NCBI RefSeq assembly: GCF_900114835.1
Contig: NZ_FOUJ01000003.1
Span: forward strand, 186,001 to 250,000
Origin: Methanolobus profundi
GTDB taxonomy: Archaea; Halobacteriota; Methanosarcinia; Methanosarcinales; Methanosarcinaceae
Length of the DNA: 64,000 bases
Direction: 5' to 3'
The notes under the pieces were generated by a model that ran no database searches, was not told the origin of the DNA, and saw only the letters and a program-made list of their open reading frames with translations. This document shows positions 55,882 through 63,867 of this stretch, one piece after another; position 1 is the stretch's first letter, and the number at the start of each line of letters is the position of its first letter. The translations under genes were made by a program, and so were the position numbers.

Positions 55882-56634
55882 CTATTCCGGGATCAATTCG
55901 TTCAAACAAGTGATCGCATTCAATGTTCTTGGATATCCGATATATGGCAATAGCTGTGTTACCGTACTAAGCAGTGTTTCTTTATCGGTCCCTACATTCA
56001 GATTACCCATAATATGTCCCTTTAACTGAGGTTCACAACCGCCCAGTGACAGGATAATAGAAAACGTAAGGAGCTCTCTTATTTTTACATCGAGACCTTT
56101 TCTGGTATAGTAATCGCCAAAACAGTTTGCAGACAGATATTTCTGAATATGGATCTGGTTTTCTGGCGATACTTCATACATTTGATCGATTATTTCGCCG
56201 AATATCCCTTTCTGCACTTCCAGTCCCTTTTCAAATCGTGTTTCTGGTGAAGTTGTAGACTGGCCTTCCAGTGGCAGTTCAATTCCTCTGCTTTCCAGTA
56301 TTTCATTGGTTGCGTGAATAAAGTCAACTACTTTTGCAAATCCTACATATGGAATGGATTGGTATACGATTTCCTTTACTTCGATTGGAGTTACACCAAC
56401 ATTGAGTGCACCTTCAAGCATTACATCATATTCACTTAAGCTCTGGCTAGCTATCAGGGAACTCAGAATTACCATCATTCTGGTCTTTTTGTCTAAATTT
56501 CCATAGCTGACCACTTCATCAAAAGCAAAATTATTGAAAACTTCCATAAGTTCCGGATCTGTTACATTCAGATCCGACATATTTTCGGAGAATAGATCTT
56601 CCAGATTCTTTTTTGCTGTTTCACTTATACTCAT
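55882..56634 (-). CDS. Carboxymuconolactone decarboxylase/AhpD-like protein, two domains
   Basis: The 250-residue protein has two CMD/AhpD repeats: residues about 35-115 (EGALNVGVTPIEVKEIVYQSIPYVGFAKV) and about 160-245 (LSLGGCEPQLKGHIMGNLNVGTDKE). The second repeat has a single Cys instead of the CxxC of AhpD peroxidases, and the first has none there, so peroxidase chemistry is doubtful. Bacterial relatives of this two-domain form sit with cupin, flavodoxin and aldo/keto reductase genes. GAGG lies 7 bases before the ATG. It is the second gene after the zinc alcohol dehydrogenase. Confidence 0.88.
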   Translation of the reverse strand: MSISETAKKNLEDLFSENMSDLNVTDPELMEVFNNFAFDEVVSYGNLDKKTRMMVILSSLIASQSLSEYDVMLEGALNVGVTPIEVKEIVYQSIPYVGFAKVVDFIHATNEILESRGIELPLEGQSTTSPETRFEKGLEVQKGIFGEIIDQMYEVSPENQIHIQKYLSANCFGDYYTRKGLDVKIRELLTFSIILSLGGCEPQLKGHIMGNLNVGTDKETLLSTVTQLLPYIGYPRTLNAITCLNELIPE

Positions 56635-56732
56635 TATTAAACCTCACTTTCATAATTAGATCATTCAGGACAATCTTGCCACTGAAATTTTCTTCGTTTA
56701 TTATGATAAAAAAGTAAGGACCTGATAAGGTC

Positions 56733-57797
56733 TTATTTTAAAGCTGACATGTCAATTACATATCGATAGCGAGCTTCCTTATTCACGACCTTTTCCCAAG
56801 TCTCATTGATCATTTCAGGTTCGATCATCTGAATTTCAGGATAGATCTTGTTTTCCGCACAGTAATCAACAACTTCCTGAGTTTCCGGGATCCCACCAAT
56901 AAGTGATCCGTTGAAGTTCACTCTGTTGAAGATCATATTGAAGTTATTAATTGTGAGCTCTCCGCCAATTGGCTGTCCTACCTGTGTGAAATAACCGTAT
57001 GGTTTTACACAATCAATGTATGATGACATGTCGTATGCGTATGGAACTGTGGAGATCATGAAATCCAGTTTTCCCCTCATTGGCTGCAGATCCTCTGCTG
57101 AGTTTACAACAATAACCTCTGTTGCTCCGAATGCAAGACAATCTTCTTTTTTGCTCTCAGTTGTTGTAAAAGCATAAACTTCAGCACCTTTGGATACAGC
57201 TAATTTGATAGCAATGTGTCCCAATCCACCAATTCCTACAACACCGACCTTATCTCCCTTTTCGATCTCAACTTTCATTAAAGGTGAATATGTGGTAATA
57301 CCTGCACATAGTAATGGAGCAGCATCCTGAAGCTCAATGGAATCTGGTATCTTTATTGCAAAATGCTCGGTGACAACGATGTTCTGGGAATATCCTCCCT
57401 GGCTTATGCCAGTTGGTGATGACTCTTCAGGATAACCGTATGTCATTATAGTTGCACCGTTGTCACAATGGTGTTCTTCGCCATTGTTACAGCTTTCACA
57501 CTCCATACAACTGCTGACCATGCATCCGACTCCTGCACGGTCACCGACTTTGAACTTTGTTACGTTCTTTCCAACAGCAGCGACAATACCTACAATTTCA
57601 TGACCTGGTACCTGTGGATATTGTTGTGGTCCCCAGTGACCTTTGATCTGGTGGATGTCTGAATGACAAACACCACAGTATTTTATGTCGATCAGGACAT
57701 CATTATCGCCTACCGGTCTTCTTTCAAATGACCATGAAGATAACTTTCCTGAATCATCTTTTCCAGCATAACCCTTTGATCGAATATTTTCTGTCAT
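56733..57797 (-). CDS. Zinc-dependent alcohol dehydrogenase (YahK/CAD type)
   Basis: The 354-residue protein has the catalytic zinc site GVCHSDIHQIKG near 43 and PGHEIVG near 66, the structural zinc loop CMECESCNNGEEHHC near 98-112, and the NAD(P) fold GVVGIGGLGHIAIKLA near 184. It matches the NADP-dependent aldehyde reductases of the YahK and cinnamyl alcohol dehydrogenase group, which reduce a broad set of aldehydes. GAGGAG lies 8 bases before the ATG. Two TetR-type operators lie upstream, and it heads an adh-cmd-acetyltransferase unit. Confidence 0.93.
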   Translation of the reverse strand: MTENIRSKGYAGKDDSGKLSSWSFERRPVGDNDVLIDIKYCGVCHSDIHQIKGHWGPQQYPQVPGHEIVGIVAAVGKNVTKFKVGDRAGVGCMVSSCMECESCNNGEEHHCDNGATIMTYGYPEESSPTGISQGGYSQNIVVTEHFAIKIPDSIELQDAAPLLCAGITTYSPLMKVEIEKGDKVGVVGIGGLGHIAIKLAVSKGAEVYAFTTTESKKEDCLAFGATEVIVVNSAEDLQPMRGKLDFMISTVPYAYDMSSYIDCVKPYGYFTQVGQPIGGELTINNFNMIFNRVNFNGSLIGGIPETQEVVDYCAENKIYPEIQMIEPEMINETWEKVVNKEARYRYVIDMSALK

Positions 57798-57888
57798 ATT
57801 TTTACTCCTCTTACTTATGTTATAATTTTGAACCGTATTTTAATTCACACTTTTTCAGAAAGTGCTATATGCTTACAATTGTTATGAG

Positions 57889-57902
57889 TGAGCAATCAGT
57901 CA
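57889..57902. promoter_or_regulatory. TetR-type operator copy (downstream member of a pair)
   Basis: TGAGCAATCAGTCA lies in TGAGTGAGCAATCAGTCA. Its centre is 57 bp from the copy at 57946-57959. Confidence 0.6.
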
Positions 57903-57945
57903 CCCATGGAAACATAACGCTGTTTGAAACAACAATAATTACGAG

Positions 57946-57959
57946 TGACTAATCAGTCA
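57946..57959. promoter_or_regulatory. TetR-type operator copy before the alcohol dehydrogenase unit
   Basis: TGACTAATCAGTCA is identical to the copy at 55225 and lies about 32 bp downstream of the TATA box CTTTATATG, at the expected start. Confidence 0.75.
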
Positions 57960-58112
57960 ATTGTATAGTATCATTACTAGCATATAAAGATGAGTACATC
58001 GGAGAATAATTGACTGTGAATCTTAATTACAGTTCATCTTTTTTCGTGAATGATACGAGACTTTTTATAACTCTCAGCTTATCGCTACATCCAGAAAACT
58101 TGTATTTCCTTA

Positions 58113-59282
58113 TCAGAAATCCCACCATGGAGTAATAGATATATCCATATCAGGATCTAACAAAACAGTCTCGCCGATCATTGGAGCAATTATATTCACT
58201 TCTCTTTCATTTGCTTCATCAAGTGCCCTTTCTATTGGTTCATTCCATGCATGGTTAGCCAGTGTGAACGCTCCCCAATGCATCAGCATCATGGTCTCAC
58301 CATTTACATCCAGATTGGCTTGTACTGCCTGTTCCGGAACCATGTGGATCTCAGCCCACCTCTGGTCATATTGGGCACCTTCCATCAATGTAATGTCAAA
58401 AGGTCCGTATCGATCTCCGATCTCCTCAAAGTGTGGACCGTATCCACCATCTCCGCTGGTATATACACGGGTTTTACTTCCCAGGATGACCCATCCACCC
58501 CATAGAGTGGTATCGATACTGAACAGATCCCTTCCGGAACCATGTCTGGATGGTGTCAGAGCAACGGTCAAACCCTCATACTCTGCTTCTTCCCACCAGT
58601 TAAGTTCCGTGACCCTCTCTTCAGGAATGCCCCATCGAATGAGATGAGCACCACAGCCAAGAGGTACAAAGAAATGTGATACTCTGCTGTTCAGTTTAAC
58701 AATAGATTGGTAGTCCATGTGATCGTAATGGTCATGTGTGATGAGAACTGCATCAATTGTTGGCATTTCATCTATAATATGAAGCATGATATCTTCACTG
58801 TACTCATATCTGTTGATCCCAACAAATGAGACAGGTGATGCAACAGGACCTAGCATGGGATCAAGCAATAATTTTTTGTCATCAATACTAAGCAGATAAG
58901 CAGAGTGTCCCAACCATGTCAAACTGTCGTTCTTACTGTTGATCATGTCCCAGTCTATCGTAGAAACAGGGATCGGACTTGCAGGATCACGATCTGCAAC
59001 CTCGGAACCAGAAGGATCATTTGCCGATAGGGTCTCTGATGGATCGATGAATGTGCTTGTAGGTATTTCATTTACAAAGTGCCCATCAACATAGTTACTT
59101 AATTGTTGATATGCCTCTTTTTGTTCTGTTGTAGGATCCCCGCCGAAAGCTGGCGCTACATTCATGAACAATATGATCCCTGCAAAAAATAGTATCAAAA
59201 GCAGGAACGAGTGTAATACGAGCTTTTTTAGTTTGATCTGTTTTAGTTTTTGAATCACAGGAACACCAATTTTTCTAAACAC
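58113..59282 (-). CDS. Membrane-anchored metallo-beta-lactamase-fold hydrolase (UlaG/NAPE-PLD-like)
   Basis: The 389-residue protein has one N-terminal transmembrane helix (about residues 22-45) and then an extracytoplasmic hydrolase with LTWLGHSAYLLSIDDKKLLLDP near 124, the zinc motif THDHYDHMDY near 185 and a later VYTSGDGGYGPHFEEI near 280. The fold resembles UlaG lactonases and NAPE-type phospholipases; the substrate is unknown. The start is uncertain: GTG 59282, or GTG 59258, which has GGTG 5 bases before it and overlaps the stop of a 12-codon frame (59255-59293). It is the last gene of a DUF362-permease-hydrolase unit. Confidence 0.85.
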   Translation of the reverse strand: MFRKIGVPVIQKLKQIKLKKLVLHSFLLLILFFAGIILFMNVAPAFGGDPTTEQKEAYQQLSNYVDGHFVNEIPTSTFIDPSETLSANDPSGSEVADRDPASPIPVSTIDWDMINSKNDSLTWLGHSAYLLSIDDKKLLLDPMLGPVASPVSFVGINRYEYSEDIMLHIIDEMPTIDAVLITHDHYDHMDYQSIVKLNSRVSHFFVPLGCGAHLIRWGIPEERVTELNWWEEAEYEGLTVALTPSRHGSGRDLFSIDTTLWGGWVILGSKTRVYTSGDGGYGPHFEEIGDRYGPFDITLMEGAQYDQRWAEIHMVPEQAVQANLDVNGETMMLMHWGAFTLANHAWNEPIERALDEANEREVNIIAPMIGETVLLDPDMDISITPWWDF

Positions 59283-59310
59283 CTTGCTTGCATAACTCCA
59301 CTATAAGATA

Positions 59311-60213
59311 TTACAGGGAGATATCTATAAAAATACCTGTTACGATGGCAAACAAAATTGTATATGCCAGATAGATACTGAATTGTTTTTTGCCAAGGAC
59401 AATTTTCACAGCACCAAGATTCGTAATTTTAGTTGCAGGTCCGGTTATCATAAATGCAGCAGCAGCACCCAGGCTCATACCATGCCTCAACCATTCCAGC
59501 AGCAAAGGGATGGTACCTCCGCCACACACGTATAAGGGTACACCAATGGTTGCTGCCAGTAGTACACCAACTCCTTGCTGGCTCCCGAAAAGACTGGCAA
59601 ATGCATCAGGAGATACATAGCGTTGGAACATTGCTGAGAGCACGATACCAAGAAGAAAATACTTACCAGTTGCCCTGATATTTCGCCATATATTCTTTAA
59701 CAGGCGCATTAGCATATTAGGGTCAGTATCCCTGCTTTCCGGTAGTACGAGAGTTGAAAAATTAAAGAAGCCTTTGTCCCGGAAAAATAACCTGACACAG
59801 AGGCCGGCAAGAATTCCACATATGATGGCTAAAACCAAACGTATGGAAAAAACGGTTTTCCCAAGAGCAGCGCTGTAAATGAGCAGTTGCGGATTCAGTA
59901 AAATAGAGCTCATCATGAACGCAGCAAGCCAGTCATCTCTCATTCCTTTTTCAGAGAATGAAGCTGCAATAGGAATGGTACCAAACATACAAAGAGGGGA
60001 GGCGATCCCCAGCAGACTTGCAGGGATCACTCCAAATATACCAAGACGTTTGCTCTGTATCGAGACAAACAACCTGTGGATCTTATCTTTGCCAAATACG
60101 GAAATTACTGAGCCCAGGAAAATACCAAAGACCCAGTATATAGCGATCTGGTTGAACAGAACGCTGGAATAATACCAGAGGTATATGAACTCTCTCTGAA
60201 GTATATCAAGCAT
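59311..60213 (-). CDS. ArsP/DUF318-type permease
   Basis: The 300-residue membrane protein has about eight hydrophobic segments and two related blocks, GIASPLCMFGTIPIAASFSE near 75 and PLYVCGGGTIPLLLEWL near 235, each with a Cys and a GTIP turn. This is the DUF318 permease family that includes ArsP, an exporter of organoarsenicals; the usual PLCSCG motif is only partly kept, so the substrate may differ. ATG 60213 is chosen because GGTGG lies 7 bases before and it overlaps the DUF362 stop by only 8 bases; the frame itself is open further upstream. Confidence 0.85.
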   Translation of the reverse strand: MLDILQREFIYLWYYSSVLFNQIAIYWVFGIFLGSVISVFGKDKIHRLFVSIQSKRLGIFGVIPASLLGIASPLCMFGTIPIAASFSEKGMRDDWLAAFMMSSILLNPQLLIYSAALGKTVFSIRLVLAIICGILAGLCVRLFFRDKGFFNFSTLVLPESRDTDPNMLMRLLKNIWRNIRATGKYFLLGIVLSAMFQRYVSPDAFASLFGSQQGVGVLLAATIGVPLYVCGGGTIPLLLEWLRHGMSLGAAAAFMITGPATKITNLGAVKIVLGKKQFSIYLAYTILFAIVTGIFIDISL

Positions 60214-61258
60214 CCAGATCCACCAATTCATATTCCTGGCTGCCCAGACCAAGCCCGGCACCATGATCAAGGATATGTGTAGCATTTCTTGATTCCATGC
60301 GCTCGATGAGATCCTGTCCGTCAGGAGCTGCATAGATCAGATCAACACTTGCCTGATCCAGTGCAATAGGGTCTAAAGAAGCCATTATTCCAATATCAGC
60401 CATAGTAGGCTCAGCAGGACTGGAATCACAATCACAATCTACAGATAATCTGTTCAGAACATTGATGTAGACCACATTGTCTCCGACCTCATTCATAAAG
60501 GCTCCATTAGCTTCTGCCATAGATTCTAGGAAATCATCCTGAGGAGTATTACCGAATGCTTCCCATATCTGACTAACATCGTCATAATTTCCTGCACCAT
60601 GAACGCCTGTCTTTCCATTAGCTGATGCAATACCAATTGCCACATTCTTCAGAGCACCACCAAAGCCGCCCATTGCATGACCTTTGAAATGAGATAGAAT
60701 CAGCCAGGAATCATAATTTTCGAAATGAGAGCCAACTATAAACTCATCAAGATGTTGTCCAGCTGGAACAGGAAGAGACATCTCACCTTCTTCATCCATA
60801 ATATCTGTTGGAGCGATAGCAGCGAAACCATGATCGATCATAACCTGTTTATGCATCAATGTTTCAGCGCGGCCGCCACCATATGCGGTATTGCATTCAA
60901 CAATAGTCCCATTAACTGACTGAACGAGGTCTTTGATAAGTTCAGGCTTAAGATAATTCTCTCCACCGGGCTCACCACTACTGATCTTTACTGCTACATT
61001 TCCGGTAAGATCACGGCCCATTGCTTCGTAAACGGCCATTAAGCCTTCCGGACCTATGTCAGTGGTCATGTAGACTTTAGGAATTTCAGTTACCATGTTG
61101 TCTGGGACAGCTGCCTGAGATTGCTCTGCAGAATTGTTATCTACTCCCAGTGTTTCAGGATCAGTTCCTGATATGCTGTTATCTGTGATGCATCCTGCTA
61201 TCAGAGTGAACATCATGATCGAAACCAGCAATATAATAATGTGCTTTTTCATTTCCAT
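60206..61258 (-). CDS. DUF362 family lipoprotein
   Basis: The 350-residue protein has a signal sequence with lipobox LIAGC (Cys about 23) and a DUF362 domain (VAVKISSGEPGGENYLKPELI near 90, ECNTAYGGGRAETLMHKQVM near 121, LSHFKGHAMGGFGGALKNVAIG near 190, PIALDQASVDLI near 295). Many relatives carry a C-terminal ferredoxin domain; here it is absent, and only a CDCD pair near 276 remains. The domain's role is unknown; redox or metal binding is suspected. GGAGAGG precedes the ATG. An operator lies 117-134 bp upstream, beyond the 3' end of the intergenic gap, and the gene heads a three-gene unit. Confidence 0.87.
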   Translation of the reverse strand: MEMKKHIIILLVSIMMFTLIAGCITDNSISGTDPETLGVDNNSAEQSQAAVPDNMVTEIPKVYMTTDIGPEGLMAVYEAMGRDLTGNVAVKISSGEPGGENYLKPELIKDLVQSVNGTIVECNTAYGGGRAETLMHKQVMIDHGFAAIAPTDIMDEEGEMSLPVPAGQHLDEFIVGSHFENYDSWLILSHFKGHAMGGFGGALKNVAIGIASANGKTGVHGAGNYDDVSQIWEAFGNTPQDDFLESMAEANGAFMNEVGDNVVYINVLNRLSVDCDCDSSPAEPTMADIGIMASLDPIALDQASVDLIYAAPDGQDLIERMESRNATHILDHGAGLGLGSQEYELVDLDA

Positions 61259-61374
61259 TTCCTCTCCTTTATATCTTACTTTAAAATTGCAAACAATAAT
61301 GATTATCCAGTGATGCCTCTATGTGGTCTTCGTCCTTTGTCATCCTCGAAACAGACGCAACATAAAAAAACATC

Positions 61375-61392
61375 TGAGTGACTGCTCACTCA
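61375..61392. promoter_or_regulatory. TetR-type operator copy before the DUF362 unit
   Basis: TGAGTGACTGCTCACTCA is an 18-bp palindrome with seven perfect base pairs; its last 14 bases equal the copy at 52481. A TATA-like ATAATATTT on the minus strand lies about 25-30 bp upstream. Confidence 0.7.
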
Positions 61393-61412
61393 GCAATTTG
61401 ATTAAAAAAATA

Positions 61413-61988
61413 TTATTTTTTGACCAGCCCACCCCATACGATCTTAAATCCATTTTCAATAGCTTCATTCTTGTCCTGTGGTCCTGAATAAAGAATATAG
61501 TCAACTATTGTCCTGCTTGACTGATAGAACATTGAAGTTATCATTTCTGATGGATAGTCTCCGAGCTCACCATTTTCCAATCCTTCCGTCACAAGATCGT
61601 GGAAGAAAACATACTCTTCCATAACTACTTCACGGGTATGACTTGTTATGTAAGGAGATGAACAGAACTGTCCGACAAAAAGGAATTTATCCTGATTCTC
61701 TGTTCCCCATTCGACCAGATTATACCACATTTTCCTTAACTTCTCTTCGTAAGTTTTCTGTGTCTGGACGTCTTTTCCCATTTTACGGCTTAATTCCCCT
61801 TTTACTTCAAAATATAGGCCATTGATGAGATCCTCTTTTGTAGGGAAATAATTGAATAAAGTGCCTGTGGCTACACCTGCCTCTTTTGAGATATGGGCAG
61901 TTGATGTGCCATGGAAGCCTCTTTCAGTGAAGAGCTTCAGGGCAGCTTCTAAAAGGGCTGTTTTCTTATCTTCAACCTGTTTTTTCAT
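61413..61988 (-). CDS. TetR/AcrR-family transcriptional regulator
   Basis: The 191-residue protein has the TetR helix-turn-helix near residues 10-55 (ALLEAALKLFTERGFHGTST, AHISKEAGVATGTLFNYFPTKEDLI) and a helical ligand-binding C-terminal part with YQSSRTIVDYILYSG near 155. It is the only regulator within the 48.6-63.5 kb island, and a perfect copy of the island's palindrome lies 17-30 bp before its start, so it probably controls itself and the other units. Most relatives are repressors released by a small molecule. GAGATC lies before the ATG. Confidence 0.93.
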   Translation of the reverse strand: MKKQVEDKKTALLEAALKLFTERGFHGTSTAHISKEAGVATGTLFNYFPTKEDLINGLYFEVKGELSRKMGKDVQTQKTYEEKLRKMWYNLVEWGTENQDKFLFVGQFCSSPYITSHTREVVMEEYVFFHDLVTEGLENGELGDYPSEMITSMFYQSSRTIVDYILYSGPQDKNEAIENGFKIVWGGLVKK

Positions 61989-62004
61989 GGATGATCTCTT
62001 GGGT

Positions 62005-62018
62005 TGACTACTTAGTCA
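62005..62018. promoter_or_regulatory. TetR-type operator copy before the tetR gene
   Basis: TGACTACTTAGTCA is a 14-bp perfect palindrome. The TATA-like TTATTAATATAAAAT on the minus strand (62019-62033) ends right beside it. It points to autoregulation. Confidence 0.75.
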
Positions 62019-62092
62019 TTTTATATTAATAAAAATGATTCGTCCTATAAATAACTTGTGTGTATTTTTCCAGTTACCACATCATGTTCAGT

Positions 62093-63337
62093 TCACTCGT
62101 ACCTCAGTGCATCCACTGGCTTCATTTTTGATGCATTGTACGCAGGTATGATACCTGACAGTACACCTATGAACATTGCGATCCCAATTCCCAGCAGCAT
62201 CAGGTCAGGAGCAACTGCCAGCCCTGTGGATGAGCGTACCATAGGAAGCCCAAGATACGGGAAGAAAGATGTCAGTACCAGACTTAGCAATATGCCGAGC
62301 ACTCCTCCAACAAAGCCTACCAGCGCTGAGTTGAACAGGAAGATCATGAGAATGTCACTATTTTTGGCCCCAATGGCCTTCATAGTACCGATCTCCTTTG
62401 TCCTTTCCAATACTGATGTGAACATTGTATTTGCGATACCCACAGAACCCACAACAAGTGAAACACCTGCTATTGCTCCAAGGAATATTGTAAATGATGA
62501 CATCATCTCGCTGAAGGATTCTGCCATGGATAGTGAATTCGAGACACTGAAATCACGGTCATCGTCATTCATGACATGCCTTGATATCTTGAGCTTCTCT
62601 TCGATATCATCTACGACCGTTTCAACATTATCGACACTATCGGCTTTTACTATTATACTGTCAAATACATCCGGCTCAGCATCGTCAATGATATCTACTG
62701 CCGAATCAATGGGCATGATAATAGCACTGTCACTTTCGCCTTCTGCAAGTATACCCACTACTCTGTATGATCTGCCCTCGATGGCAAGTAAACGGTTAAG
62801 ACCGATCTCCTGGTCATACATTTCATTAGCTATCCTGTAACCAATGACCACAACATTATTGTCAGTGGCTTCAAGCAATCTTCCGGATTCCACTTCATAA
62901 GTCACAGTGTACTGCCACACCTGCGGATCGACCCCGGTCACAGAAAGATCTGCTGTCTCACCCATAAAGTAGACCTCCAGACCACTACCAGATATCTGGC
63001 CATAGATGTAATCGATGTTCTCCACCAGTTTTATTGCCATTATATCCTTATCTGTAAGTTCTGCATCAGAGGATGAGGTACTACTACTACCAAAGCCACC
63101 GCCTCCTCCCCCTCTAAATCCTGACATTGCCTGTGTGTAGCCAGGAGTTACTGTGATAAGGGTGAGGTCCAGATCAGCTAGCCTCTCTTCCATGTCCGCT
63201 TCCATGCTATCACTAAGTGCCATGATAGTGACAACAGATCCTACACCAATAACGATCCCTATTATGGTTAGCCAGCTTCTGATCTTACTGTGGATCAGGA
63301 TATTTGTAGCAAGTTTAAAGTAGGTACTTTTCCTCAT
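62093..63337 (-). CDS. MacB/FtsX-type ABC transporter permease
   Basis: The 414-residue protein has one N-terminal transmembrane helix (about 20-42), a MacB periplasmic-core-like outer domain (about 45-275) with a Gly/Ser-rich loop near 75-95, and three C-terminal helices of the FtsX domain with ERTKEIGTMKAIGA near 313. Such permeases work with an ATP-binding subunit in export of lipoproteins, peptides or drugs, or in cell-envelope stress signalling. No ATPase gene is adjacent in the window. GGGAAG lies before the ATG. An operator with a TATA box lies 126 bp upstream. Confidence 0.92.
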   Translation of the reverse strand: MRKSTYFKLATNILIHSKIRSWLTIIGIVIGVGSVVTIMALSDSMEADMEERLADLDLTLITVTPGYTQAMSGFRGGGGGGFGSSSTSSSDAELTDKDIMAIKLVENIDYIYGQISGSGLEVYFMGETADLSVTGVDPQVWQYTVTYEVESGRLLEATDNNVVVIGYRIANEMYDQEIGLNRLLAIEGRSYRVVGILAEGESDSAIIMPIDSAVDIIDDAEPDVFDSIIVKADSVDNVETVVDDIEEKLKISRHVMNDDDRDFSVSNSLSMAESFSEMMSSFTIFLGAIAGVSLVVGSVGIANTMFTSVLERTKEIGTMKAIGAKNSDILMIFLFNSALVGFVGGVLGILLSLVLTSFFPYLGLPMVRSSTGLAVAPDLMLLGIGIAMFIGVLSGIIPAYNASKMKPVDALRYE

Positions 63338-63462
63338 TTCTTTTGCTTCCCTACGGATGTTTAATAAAGAATATTGGATAAATGATTAATTTTATTATGA
63401 CAATTGGAACCTTTTCCTAAAAGGCATTTGCTATTCAAACGGGTATTACTATATCTGCATGT

Positions 63463-63476
63463 TGACTGATTAGTCA
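63463..63476. promoter_or_regulatory. TetR-type operator copy before the ABC permease gene
   Basis: TGACTGATTAGTCA is the exact reverse complement of the copies at 55225 and 57946. A minus-strand TATA-like TTTATATTTATAAT (63494-63507) lies about 30 bp upstream of its centre. It could also affect the small plus-strand gene at 63591. Confidence 0.75.
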
Positions 63477-63590
63477 CTTTTAAGCTGATTAAAATTATAA
63501 ATATAAATACTTATGCTAAAAACATTAAGATCCCCCTGATCATGCGAAATTACAAGGATAAAAAAATGGCAATAAATAGAAAACTATAAT

Positions 63591-63824
63591 ATGGATAAAA
63601 TGATGTTGAACTCTATGGAAGGACCACTTGGTAAAATATACAGCATGCCAACAGCCATTTTGCTGATAGTGGGCATGGGGTTGAGCGCTTTCCTGTTCTA
63701 CAGCCTTATGAAGGCAGCAGAGAATGGGAACGTGTTAATGGTAGTATTATTAGCAGTAGCAATATCGATCGTAGCATTCGTAATAAGCAGAGCTATAAAG
63801 TTCCAGAAAATGAAGGAATTCTGA
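63591..63824 (+). CDS. Small membrane protein of unknown function
   Basis: The 77-residue protein has two hydrophobic helices (about residues 20-40 and 48-66) separated by a short polar loop (KAAENGNV), and a basic end (RAIKFQKMKEF). There is no clear ribosome site before the ATG; a 15-codon frame (63542-63589) ends one base before it, which could help by coupling. I do not recognise a family. It is divergent from the ABC permease gene and shares a control region with the operator at 63463. Confidence 0.6.
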   Translation: MDKMMLNSMEGPLGKIYSMPTAILLIVGMGLSAFLFYSLMKAAENGNVLMVVLLAVAISIVAFVISRAIKFQKMKEF

Positions 63825-63867
63825 TAATACAGAATTCAATGGAGAGAATTGTTCCTTATGACCGATG

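Larger units (their letters stand above)
57798..58112. other. Gene-free promoter region before the alcohol dehydrogenase
   Basis: It holds two operator copies (listed separately). A good minus-strand TATA box CTTTATATG lies at 57981-57989. No gene is visible. The stretch 58000-58112 is the 3' flank of the metallo-beta-lactamase-fold gene. Confidence 0.6.
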
